Below, in pieces: positions 53,373 through 64,000 of a DNA stretch of 64,000 nucleotides (position 1 is the stretch's first letter; each line of letters opens with the position of its first letter). The notes beneath the pieces were generated by a model. The model was not told where the DNA came from. It saw only the letters and a program-made list of their open reading frames with translations, and did no database searches. A program made the translations under genes and the position numbers. The DNA is from Rostratula benghalensis (Eukaryota; Chordata; Aves; Charadriiformes; Rostratulidae). The stretch covers positions 434,001 to 498,000 of the forward strand of contig VXAI01000377.1 of assembly GCA_013399305.1 (NCBI GenBank). The letters run 5' to 3'.

Positions 53373-54180
53373 AATTACTCAACCTCAATTAAGAAAACAA
53401 ATTCCATTTAACTGGTAGCCTTGCATGCAACTGGGACACCCCAATTTTGCTCTGTCATCATTGCTTCTGCATAAAGCATTGTTGATAAAGAAGCACACCT
53501 CAGGTTGTATCTGAGGAACTTCCAGCCAAGAACCTGGAAAGGTGAAGGAGTTCATCCAGTATACAAGAAATAGCTTTAATAAAAAAGTTGTATAATGTAA
53601 GTCACAGCAAGTGGTACATTTTTCTAGAAGCAAGGCCATGAGATTCATGAATACAGCTGTGAACATTTTGCAGCCGCTCTTGTTTTATTGAAGATACTTT
53701 CACATGAAACCGGATTGACAGGAAAACTCCAAAAAATGCTTATGTAAGCAATAAATAATAATAAAGTATTAGTACAGTGAAAGCTACTTTTAGCAATAGA
53801 AAGCAAGCTTTGGAGAAAATATCTATAAGCATAAAGTACTGTGACTCTGTAAACATGAAGTACTAGGAAAGCTTGAAGTTCAAGTTGCCATCTTCAGCAA
53901 TGTCTTTTTTTATAGCATAGCTATTGATCATTTGAATCAATAAAGCTCCTAATGCCTAAACCAGAGCCAAATTATCTTATTCAGCAGGGTCCACCTGCCA
54001 CCTAGTCCAAGCAACAGGGACCACCCCCCTCAGGCCAAAGGCAGCATCTCCAGATGCTGATGGGTCACATCTGTAAGGGAAGCTCATTTCTTGCCATCCC
54101 TACACACACCTACACATGCAAGCAACAGGGCTGGCTGCCTGCAAGGGCCCCAAACCCACAAATTCTGCCCACACTCCAGC

Positions 54181-54220
54181 CGGGTTTTTTGCTGCTTTTT
54201 GGGGGGTTATGTTGTTTTAA
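54181..54220 (+). repeat. T/G-rich tract
   Basis: T and G runs including GGGTTTTTT and TTTTTGGGGGG; low complexity. Confidence 0.7.
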
Positions 54221-56084
54221 ACACTGAAAACTTTCAAGCAGGCTGTGTTCACATCTTTAATAGCCCTAATGTTGTTTTTCAGGTTTCTCCCTCACCACAC
54301 TATTATTAAATTGTTTATATAAATTAAAATTATTTCCTCAGAACACTATGTCAGAAAAACTTGAAACAAGATAGTTTATTTATCACTTTGAAGAGATCGT
54401 ATAAAACACTGCAAGTTAGGAAAATTACACAAAATGGTAATGCAAAATCAGTGGGGAACCAGCTCACTTCATTAAACATATGCATCAGAACTCATATAGA
54501 AATTAAATTGGTTTACTGCAATCTGTAATATTTACTGTAGCATGTTTTCTCAGGTTCTCTAGTATAAAGTACTAAACAAAACAAAACCAGTCACCATCCC
54601 TCTTCCATAAGTGTTATGTTTCCCTTACATTTAGATTATAAAGCATTAAAAATAAATTTATTAAGGTATATTCCCAGGGTTTATGGAATAATTAATTCAC
54701 TTTTGTTCACCTACTTCTTCCACTTATTGCAAAACACCGAATAAATACTGATAGCATAAATTACGTGATCTAAACCCCAAGATTTCCCCATAACCTGATT
54801 CTTTTACTACAACTGTCCATAGCAAAATACTAGCAAATGCTGCAACAGCTAGTACTAAAGTAGTCTGTTTCTCCCTAGGGTCTGGTACATTGGAGACTGA
54901 AGACAACACACAGAACGCTGCCTACAGACTCCTTTTGGAAGGAGACAAAAAACATTGATTTAGAGAAAGGGGGCAGGGACAGCAAATTAGAAATTCAAGA
55001 TCGGAAGTAAAGAGCTCTCTGTGAGGAAGGTCACAAATCTAGGGATTAAGAGAGTTGTCTGCAGGTGTATCAAGTGACAAGATGTCTTTAATTATTCATA
55101 AGAACTACTTGAAATAACTGCTTTTCCCCCCTCTGCCTCTAAAACCTTAAACTTTGCATTTCTAGAGACCAGTCACTTGCAGAGGTCAGATTTTAAGTTC
55201 AGGAGAAACCACACCAGTGAGGTTTAACATGGAACACAAACTGCATCATGCTTTTAGTCCACTACTGTTCTTGATTATAGACACACAGCAGTAGGTCTGG
55301 CTGAAACTTCGTATACTTGGCCCCAGAAATACCTTCTCAATCACATAAGGCTAAAATACTTGCTAATGGATCTCATACTACTTGGAGACATAGAAACCTC
55401 CCAGAGATCATCACATTTGATTCTTGGAAGGCATGGAGATAAGAAGTCTAGGATTTTCTGTCCTCTTTCAAGTCACCAGCATACAGATACAGACCCACCT
55501 TCTTTAGGACAGAAAACCTCCCGAGCAATACAGTACTGCCTTGTGCATCCAATGACAAACCAAGACATGAATTGTGCTACTGAGCCACAACAGTTCTCAG
55601 AGACTTCCTCCAGTTGTATCATCCTTTCATTTTAGACAAATATCACATCTGACCCCACAGAACTGAACAAAGTGACTACCTCCATAAAGAGGCAACTCAA
55701 AGAATTCCCTCAAAACTAAAAGAACAAGGATTTAATCTCACATTCTTTTGCCTTAACCAACACACAGAATTTCTGTAGGATGAAAGGAGAAGGCTGTTAC
55801 TCTAGTTAGAAACATAAGAGAACATCTAATAGGAACACCTATTTCCTGGATAAATTTGCTACCTGCCTTCTAAGTAAAACACAAGTGTTTAAGGCAGATA
55901 ACGAGAAATTGCTCTGTCAGGGAAGAGTAGATTATTATTAAGTAATGCAATAATTTATCCTTAATTATTTGGTTTAGGCATCTGCAACTTAATCTTGCTT
56001 AAAACCCAATGAAGCATCCTCCCTGTACATAAATACCATCAATTCAGTTACCGCTACTTATTATCTTAACACACCCATATAATA

Positions 56085-56775
56085 ATCACCAAATTGTCAG
56101 AGTTGGAAGGGACAACATCTAGTCCAACTCCCTTGCTAAAGCAGAATTGCCTAGAGCACATTACTCAGGACTGCATCCAGGCAGGTCTTGAAAATCTCCA
56201 GAGAAGGGGACTCTACAACGTCCCTGAACAGCCTGATCCAGTGCTCTGTTACCCTCACTGTAAAGTTCCCCCTCATATTTGAATGGAACTGCTTATGTTC
56301 CACCTCGTGCCCGTTGCCCCTTGTCCTGTCACTGGGAACCACAGAAAAGAGTCTGGCTCCATCCTCCTTCAACCCACCCTTCAGATACTTATAAGCATTA
56401 ATAAGGCCTCCCCTCAGTCTTCTCTTCTCCAGGCTAAAGAGGCCCTGATGAGGAAAGGCTCTGAGAGCTGGAAGTTGCTTTAATCCCTTAATCAGCTTCA
56501 TTGCCCTGTGCTGGACTCCAGTAGTTCTCTGTCTCTCTTGAACTGGGGAGCCCAGAACTGGATACCATATTCCGGTTGCAGTCTCACCAGTGCAGAGTAG
56601 AGAGGAGGAATGACCTCCCTCGACCTACTGGCCACACTCTTCCCTATGCAGCCCAGAATTCCATTGGCCCTCTTGGTGACAAGGGCACATTGCTAGCTCA
56701 TGGATAATTTACTGTCTACCAGTACCCCAGATCCTTCTCCTCAGAAGTGCTTTCCAGCAGGTCCACCTCCATTGC
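56085..56775 (-). mobile_element. CR1 LINE, 5'-truncated copy
   Basis: About 690 bases of CR1 in minus orientation. The GTTGGAAGGGACAACATCTAG box is close to the 3' end, but the terminal tail units are lost. The body encodes the C-terminal region of the CR1 protein with a long preserved frame. It shares near-identical wording with the copy at 56969-57309 (for example CAGGACTGCATCCAGGCAGG), so both come from the same subfamily. Confidence 0.92.
56151..56501 (-). pseudogene. CR1 reverse-transcriptase C-terminus, well preserved
   Basis: The 116-codon frame shows the conserved order [60 protein letters not shown], and ends LDAVLSNVL at a stop, which matches the natural C-terminus of the CR1 protein. 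Upstream of about residue 19 the frame departs from the family, marking a frameshift. The preserved frame suggests a younger insertion than the relics at 14 and 29 kb. Confidence 0.9.
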
Positions 56776-56968
56776 CATTTCTGCAATGGAGAAAAAAATG
56801 TTTCTTTGGTAATCTAACATCAGCTACAAACAGTCATGACAATTCCATGCAATTCTGAAAAATGATGACTGATACACCTTTAGCTTCTGCTGCAAGAGGA
56901 TAATGAACACTACCCTCTTTGTGATGAAACTCAACCATCCTATATTACTGCTCAGACCCGAGTATTTT
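56776..56968. other. Short spacer between two CR1 copies
   Basis: Unique AT-rich sequence of about 190 bases separating two CR1 copies of the same orientation. Nothing else was recognised. Confidence 0.5.
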
Positions 56969-57309
56969 CATGGAATCATGGAATTATCAGAATATCAGAG
57001 TTGGACCTCTAGACATCATCTAGTACAACTCCCTGCTAAAGCAGGATTGCCTAGAGCACGTTACTCAGGACTGCATCCAGGCAGGTCTTGAAAATCTCCA
57101 GAGAAGGTGACTTCACTACCTCCCTGGGCAGCCAGTTCCAGTGCCCTGTCACCCTCACCGGAAAGAAGCTTTTCCTCATATCTGAGTGGAATTTCCTATG
57201 TTCCAGGTTGTGCTCATTGCCTCTTGTCCTGTCACCGGGAACCACTGAAAAGAGTCTGGCTCCATCCTCCTTCAACCTACCCTTTAGATACTTGTAAACA
57301 TTAAGGTCT
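56969..57309 (-). mobile_element. CR1 LINE, short 5'-truncated copy
   Basis: About 340 bases in minus orientation. The 3' end has two antisense tail units (TCATGGAATCATGGAATT) and a shortened GTTGGACCTCTAGACATC box. The coding part covers only the last portion of the protein and stops near 57309, inside the segment for VYKYLKG. It lies about 200 bases from the copy ending at 56775. Confidence 0.92.
57051..57308 (-). pseudogene. CR1 reverse-transcriptase C-terminal fragment
   Basis: An open minus-strand frame carries [40 protein letters not shown] and the family's ending LDAVLSNVL before the stop. Only the last 85 or so residues remain; the residues before VYKYLKG come from flanking DNA beyond the truncation point. 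No function expected. Confidence 0.88.
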
Positions 57310-57330
57310 ACTTGCTCTTCAAGCAAGCAA

Positions 57331-57399
57331 TTTAATTAGTATAAGGTTCCTAGTACCTTCCAAGTACTTAGTAAGTCAAAAATTCAACCCTGACTACAT
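57331..57399 (+). repeat. 69-bp dispersed direct repeat, copy 1
   Basis: This segment matches 58960-59028 base for base without gaps except for four differences, all of them transitions. Weaker similarity resumes after a spacer (57434-57476 against 59043-59090), so the original unit may have been about 140 bases. It begins some 20 bases after the truncation point of the CR1 copy at 56969-57309. It is not part of CR1. Confidence 0.9.
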
Positions 57400-58959
57400 A
57401 ATATTCATATACTTTTCATATTGAAAGAAGCATTTATATTATGGTCCCTCAACTTCCAAAATTTGACATTTATGCATGAGAATAATGATGATACAGCATT
57501 ACCATCCTATTTGTTACTCCATGAGAAACATCTCCTTGCATCTCCTTCCTGGGAAGAGTCCTACCTAATGCTCAGCACCTCAGGGGCTACAGGACATTAA
57601 CAATTCCATTTCCCAAAAAAAACAGACTCAAGCCATAGATGTAACTAGCACTGGTGCAAAGGAAATAAGTAAATCTCCATTTTCATTAAGCTTTGAAGGA
57701 AAGTAATCCTAACTAGTTAGTACTTTAACAGCTGATCAAGTTTTGGCATTTGAGGCGAGGCAGAGATTAGGACATTAACAGACAACATTGTTAGGATTAA
57801 CCAACAGTATGAGCACAAAACACTGTAGTAGTCACAGGTTCAGTCTTTACTTAACAACTCTTCATGCAAACAATACAGTCTAACCACTGTAGGACTGCAC
57901 TGAAAAGAGTTCTGAACTGGCAAGCAAACTACCAAGCAAAAGTATGAGAAATTTTCTAATTATACCTTAAAGATATCTTGGATGTGAAGTCAGAGAGCAG
58001 TGACAGAGAACTTAAGAGGACTTGTAAAGTCCACATGGAAGTGAAAAGCAGTTGGCCTGAAAGGAGGGAACAACCAAGGCAGAGCCACTACAGAGTGATG
58101 AGGCAGAAAAGACGCTCCAATGAGAAACATGTTTTGTTTCTTCATATTTCTCCATACCAGCCCAGAGCACGTGTCTTCAACTTGCTCTCTTCTCAAGCGT
58201 GTAGCAGCAAAAATTAAAATGCATTGATTTTGCCAAATAAATATTTGTTTTAGGGAAAATCTATTGCAATTACTTAATGTATCCTTTTTCAATAAAAAAA
58301 TAATTCATCTAAAAATACATAGACTGTCTGTGGTGGCAGAACAATTACAGTGCTTACTCTGTATGTAATGATAGATCTTTGTGATGCCCTTGAATTTTGT
58401 CCTTTAGAAAAACTCATTGAGAACTCTGCAGATATTTCCCACCATTGGAGTGGTGCTTTTTGCATTATCACTTCCAAGTTAATCTCACCTAATTTCAGTG
58501 TTGGATGTATATAACTGTCTCCATGCCTGCTTCTTGGCTTTCAACCACTACTTTAAATCAACATGAATGTGGTCGCAATCCTTTGCCCAGAAGTTTGACT
58601 ATCTTGGGGTTTAAGATTCCCTTTCAAAGGCGCTTTTTTTTTTTTCCACCACCAGCGTTAATTACACAGTACACAAAAGTCTGAAACAACATCTTCACAG
58701 AAGCATCACCACAGGCCAAACATAACTCAGCACCTGGGGACGCTGCTACTGAACCCAGCTGAGTGCTGCCCTTCACTCTTCACCAACTGTGAGAACTCAA
58801 GCTTCAGACGTTGTCTCAACTCACAATCAAACAGTGAATGAGCAAAGCTGTTATTTCATCTATATTCTCATTTTGTACAAAAATACTTTGTCTGTCTTAT
58901 ACATGCACTTCTCCACCCTTTTCAAATAACTCTGCACTGCAGGCATCTCAAATCTGTCA

Positions 58960-59028
58960 TTTAACTAGTATGAGGTTCCTAGTACCTTCCAAGTATTTAG
59001 TAAGTCAAAAATTCAACTCTGACTACAT
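58960..59028 (+). repeat. 69-bp dispersed direct repeat, copy 2
   Basis: Second copy of the segment at 57331-57399, same orientation, about 1.63 kb downstream, with 65 of 69 positions identical. No mobile-element termini or poly(A) tail are visible around either copy. A local duplication or an unrecognised repeat family could explain it. Confidence 0.9.
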
Positions 59029-59248
59029 TTTGAGTTAAGGAAATATATTATGGAACCCTCAGTTTCCCAGATGTCAAGTCCAAATGCATCCAGTTTTAAC
59101 AAAAATCTAGTTACAGAACACATAAAAGGCATCCAGGGAAGATCTAGATCTTTATAAAGAAATCAATTGTATTTATAAGTAACTACAGAGAATTAATTCA
59201 TATGGGGTTTTTTTGTTTCTAAGAGGTCAATATAGTCTTATTATCCCA

Positions 59249-59270
59249 ATAATAATAATATTATTATTAT
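59249..59270 (+). repeat. Palindromic AAT/ATT repeat
   Basis: A 22-base perfect palindrome formed where an ATA repeat meets a TAT repeat. It could extrude as a hairpin; it is most simply a microsatellite. Confidence 0.85.
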
Positions 59271-59751
59271 CCACATAAAACCACATTCTTGCAGGGACTG
59301 AAAGTAAGGCTCCATTAGGAATTTTGCAAGAACTGAACACACTCTCATACCTTCATTCTCTCAGCTCTTTCTGAGATTGAGCAACAGACTGACTTCATTA
59401 AGAGTCAAAATGAGAAACTATTCAAAAAGGAGATGATACATTAAAATGCTTATCAAACAGATTTCTTTTCAACTTCCAGTGCATGAGAAACTACAAGCAT
59501 ACTGATCTATGCTATGCTGCAAGTGATGGCGTTTTTCTAATGCTGTTAATTACCCAATAAACATTCATCCCAAATAGGAGGGCTTGCATGGTTTATCATT
59601 TTTACAGAACTATTATTTAAATACAACACCAGGCAGACAATTTACCATGTTGTCATTGTTACATGAAGTCTGGTGCTTTTAGGTTATAAATTTGACTAAA
59701 AGAAGTCAGAGAGCAAGCCCTTTTAGAACACAATTCTGGACCCATGAAGCA

Positions 59752-59940
59752 TGAGGATTGTGAGACACTGGAACAGGTTTTCCAGAGAAGCTGTGGAGCC
59801 CCCAGCCCTCAAAGTGTTCAAGACCAGGCTGGATGGGGCTTTGAGTAACCTGCTCTAGTGGGAGGTGTCCCTGACCATGGGAGGGGGCTGGAACTCGATG
59901 ATCTTTAACATTCCTTCCAACTCTATGATTCTATGATTCT
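59752..59940 (+). mobile_element. CR1 LINE 3'-end fragment
   Basis: About 190 bases of CR1 in plus orientation: ACACTGGAACAGG, AGAAGCTGTGGAGCCCC, GTTCAAGACCAGGCTGG, GATGATCTTTAA, CATTCCTTCCAACTC, and a clean tail of ATGATTCT units ending at 59940. The well-preserved tail suggests a moderately young insertion. Confidence 0.93.
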
Positions 59941-62900
59941 AAGTAGCAAAAAAACAACTAGTAGCAGTCATCTAGGATTTATTCTGGGGCCACGTGTGAC
60001 CAACCTTACCATCTTCTGTAATAAAGTGACCACATTTGTGAACAAGGGGAGAATAGCAGATTGTACTTGTCTTTGGCAAGACTTTCAACAAGAGTCTTAG
60101 ATACAAGTTCTGATATGACACTCTACAGGAACAGATAGGTTAAATATTTAGATGATCAAGCTCAGGTGGTGGCAGTTAATGGGTTAACCATCTCTCTCTC
60201 AATGGGGATTGGTAGCAGGCAGGGAAAGCATTATTCACCTTGCATACCTGCAGCAAGGTCAGGCCAAAGGCAACAACTCACTTAAGGAAAAGCCCTAGGG
60301 AATACAAATGAGGAAAATGTCCACCTACGTATTGTCAAGAACAGATCAGCAGTTACTGCCAGCTACTTTGCCATCTTCCCAAGAGTCCAATCCAGCCACA
60401 AGGGATCTCTGGGCTGCAGCTGAAAAGACGACTTCTGTGTTGCTCTCAAGTAATTTGAATGATAATCCACCTGGAAGAGAGATACTTTTATCTTTATTTC
60501 TCACACAGCAGGATTACCTCAGGTTGCATTAGGGCTCACTATGTTTCAGTGTTTGCTTGAAGGTTGTGAGAAATGGCGAAATAACAAGCTCTGGGAAACC
60601 CTGGCATCTTCCAGATGAGAATCAAGCTTACTCCGTTTACTACAAATTTTTAGCTAAGCCAAGTTTCAATTTGAGATATTCACCCCATTTTTGTCATTGC
60701 TCTCTCCCGAATATTGCGCTACAGGGTTCTGGCAATGCTCAGCCCTATAGCACACAGCTCTCTCTACTTCATTTCAGAAAAAAACAACCCACCCCAAAAC
60801 GCAAGAAAACCCCAAAACTTTAGAGGTGATTTTGGAAGCATTTCAAAAAAAACATTGCCATAATATTCTTAGCAACAGTTTTCTGTGACTAGAGATTCAC
60901 TTTTCACTAATGAAATGCTAATATATAAATAACTGTATATTTATTGAAGCTGAATATTAACAATGAACACAGTAATAAACAGCACAAACAGCTGTTTAGT
61001 GTGTAATCTTTTGCCATTGTAGTTTTCATTAATTTGTATTTCGCTACTGCAATTCCCCTCATAGAAGAGAAATGTGTTAGGTAAACCTTATATTACAGGC
61101 CATAAATAGGCAGTATGTGGATACTGTCTCTTAACACAAAGAGCAAGGATTTAAGCTATGAATTTAAAGCATACTTTTCTGTGAGCAGACTTCACCTTTA
61201 ACTGTGCATTTATCTGCTGCACAGACTTTGTGCCATCCCGCTCCACCGAGCACCCATCTACAAAACAGACTGCTGTGAGGTTCCAGTTCTGCAGCAATTT
61301 ATATTCCATCTGAACACTAATTGACTCTAAACAGAATTTTTGAGGTTTATATCATCTGTAAACTGTTAATGCTTTTACACCTCAGGAAAGCTTTTTATTA
61401 TTAATGGATTTCATATTGTACATGGACAATATGCTTACAGTACACACCAGATGATTAATTGCACTTCCTGATATTTGTATTTTCTTTTAGGTTTAGTTAT
61501 TTTGTGTCAATTTCCAATAAAATAAACTGATCAGAAAAGGTAGACAAGACATAAAGTGGTAAATAGAGATAGAGACCAGAGAAAGGGCAGTTAACAGCAA
61601 TTCCCAGAGCAGGGGAAGGGGAGGGGGGCGTGAAGGGAGAAGAAAAAAAAACAACACACAATGAACTTCATAGAAGTGCGATGTTGAAAAATGCAACTTC
61701 TAATGACATTGCCGTTGTCATTATTAATATGTCTCCTTACATTACTGGCACTTTATTGCAGTTAACAGCCAATTTCCCACGCTACCTCATTCTTAATCTA
61801 TGTCTGCCTTTATTAAACTAGTAGTAAGTAAGCAAAGACAGTACTCTTTATTAATGCCTTCCAATCAAGGCCGATAGTTGCATTGGTTTAAACAAGAACC
61901 AAGAACTACAAAAATACTTAGAAATATTTTTATACAAGAATTTATGCAATTCATACCATAATATCCATAAATTTAAAGATTCTATGTGGCAATTTATCTT
62001 CAACCCATGTTTTATTTAAAAATGGACAGAAGGATTAGTTTCGTTTGCATGAGTGTATTCAGTCACCACTGCAACATCTTTGTGCCTGAAGACTCACATA
62101 CCGATACTAGTGTTGGGTTTTACACCTATTAATAATTTAGTTAAACTGATTTTCAATAATTTAATAAAAAAATGTTGCTATATTTTTACTATAAAAATAT
62201 GTATTTGAGGATAAATAATATTTTTTCTAAGAAGTATTATAGAAAGCCCTTTCAAGCTATTTCTAGGAAATTAAGAATAAAACCCAAAATATGGAAATAC
62301 CTATCATTGGAGGTTTTAATTACTATTTCATTACCTATTAAAAAAAAAATCCTGGAAAGAAATAAATGACCCCTGTTACATTCTTCTCATATAAAGAGCA
62401 GCAGTGCCAGAATTGCTGGTTCTCAGACTTACTTCCCTTACCCCTTTATTTGCTCTCAGTTTCCAAAAAAAGCTATTAACTGAACGTGCAAATGTGAATA
62501 TTACGTTAGGCCACACACTATTAAGTAACTGTTTATGTGGCATTTTTACAAATAAATTAGATGAAGGCTCTCAAGAAACTGCCTCAATAATTTTCTTAGG
62601 GCTGACTAGACTTATCTGAGAAGGTTACTCAGATTTACCTTTCTTCCCTGTTGGAGCAAGGCCAGAAGACAGGGACACTCATTTTGCATCAAAACCAACT
62701 GCTTTGGTAAAAAACACTGAACTTCAATGAAAACATACTGGACTACAAAACTTTGAGGGAAATAATTGAAGACACCCCCTAATGGTAATGCTTACAGAAG
62801 TTATTTTCCCTTGTGACAATTTTCTAGCATTGTTTCCAAAGGAAAGCTGCACAAAGCCAGTTTCAGCCAATATTTTCCTACACTAAGTAGGCCTCTTGTT

Positions 62901-64000
62901 GTATCACTGAAACTAAGTAAAAAACTGACTTTCATTCACAACAAAAATACTCCTTGATAGCAAACAGCTATTTGGATATGGTAAGATGGAAGTTTGTGCC
63001 CAGTATGAGGTATAGCTCTGACTGGAACAGAAAAAGAGACTGTAAGTTTCATGTCTATCAGGGGTTATTTTTCTCCTGGAAAAGATGTAATCACCTAAAC
63101 ATCTCATCTATCAGAAAAAATACTGACTACTGAATTCAGTTTCTTTGAGACTTAGATGAACTGTGATGATACGTCATTTGACTTTGGGAGGCTCTGTAAA
63201 GTCCTCTATCACATTCTTTATAGTTTGCATACCACCTTGTGCACAGAAGATGCTCAGAAAACTCTGCACTATAAAACAGGCTTCAGAGTGATATAATGGG
63301 TTTCTTATTATGAACGTTTAATTTGTGAATAATCTCTAAAAACAGCCCTTGTAAACTCAGATACTTAGTTAAAACACTGAGTTTTTCTACCATCTACTTA
63401 TGCAATGAATGCAATAGAATGACTCAAGACAACTTGTTTACAAACCTGGTTTTCACAACCCATATAAATACCCAAATCTTCAGTCCCTCCTCAAGTGAAA
63501 CCACATTCCTAACAGCAATAGCATAACATCCAAAACCCTTGTATGCCATTTAAATCAATGTACAACCTGTATATTCAGTGCATCTAGGCTCTTTGCTCTG
63601 CACTAGCCTCAGTTCTACAACTCCGTTTTCCTTCCAAGATAAGAGAAGTTACACTCAAGAGAACATAAATGAGGAACTGGTTTAATACCTTAAGAGTTTG
63701 ATCACACAACCCTCACTTGGTCACAAGCCTAAATACTGAGGTGTGAAAGGGAAAAGAATAGACTGATGCCTAATGCAGTTTTTACAGAACAGACATTTAT
63801 TTTCAAAAAAAAAAAAAGTGGCTTTTTGGGTTTTTTTTTCTTTTCTCTAGCATCCTGATATTAAGGGGCAAGGAGAAGGCTAGGTTGATATTCAAAGCAG
63901 AAATTTTGTTCAGTCACCTGACAAATTAAAAGCTACCCTTGGTGTTTGGGAGGTGAATCGCTGCTGTGTCTACGCATACTAAAGATGAAAAGTCCAGCGC
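59941..64000. other. Unique noncoding DNA, nothing recognised
   Basis: About 4 kb of AT-rich DNA to the end of the window. An A13 run (63805-63817) is followed by a short T/G tract. Frames of up to 88 codons (for example 60557-60823) have no recognised domain. Confidence 0.5.

Larger units (their letters stand above)
52393..56084. other. Unique noncoding DNA with T/G tracts
   Basis: About 3.7 kb without a supported gene. T/G-rich tracts lie at 53308-53372 and 54181-54220. The 93-codon minus-strand frame at 53385-53666 has no recognised domain. Confidence 0.45.
57310..59751. other. Unique noncoding DNA containing a duplicated segment
   Basis: About 2.4 kb without a supported gene. It contains both copies of a 69-bp direct repeat (listed separately), a T12 run at 58634-58645 and a palindromic AAT repeat at 59249-59270. 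The antiparallel frames around 57978-58292 have no recognised domain. Confidence 0.5.

Noticed and set aside
56188..57304. Plus-strand frames of 65-69 codons
   Set aside because: They are antisense shadows of the two CR1 copies; their similarity to each other reflects the shared CR1 sequence.
1..64000. Bacterial or phage features such as operons, CRISPR arrays, riboswitches or attachment sites
   Set aside because: CR1 elements, an LTR and sparse open frames show this is vertebrate noncoding DNA; none of these features was seen.

Overview
The window looks like noncoding nuclear DNA from a bird. It is AT-rich, has no operon-like gene packing and no long open frame, and its only clearly recognisable genes are decayed pieces of CR1, the dominant LINE of bird (and other reptile) genomes. 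The CR1 copies were identified from their 3' ends (copies of ATTCTATGA or ATTCTGTGA beside a GGTTGGAAGGGACC-like box) and from frames that read as the end of the CR1 reverse transcriptase. The species cannot be named from this sequence alone.

Layout. From 1 to 4.2 kb there is unique AT-rich DNA and a striking tract of alternating T and G runs (about 470-624). At 4.23-4.92 kb a CR1 3' end abuts a probable solo LTR of an endogenous retrovirus. From 4.9 to 36 kb there is only unique sequence, with small CR1 relics at 14.35 and 29.3 kb, homopolymers and microsatellites, a palindromic octamer at 14.93 kb, and a possible terminal coding exon on the minus strand at 27.4-27.6 kb. A CR1 copy lies at 36.1-36.85 kb. 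Next comes about 11 kb of unique sequence, then a CR1-rich part from 47.8 to 60 kb holding five copies in both orientations. In that part a 69-bp unique sequence occurs twice, at 57.33 and 58.96 kb. The last 4 kb hold nothing recognisable.

Function. No complete protein-coding gene, tRNA, rRNA, CRISPR array or known operon can be supported. The window is best read as intergenic DNA or part of a large intron. Most short open frames are what chance gives in AT-rich DNA on six frames. No undescribed system could be demonstrated. The best leads are the candidate exon at 27.4 kb, the 69-bp duplication, the T/G tract family and the palindromic octamer.
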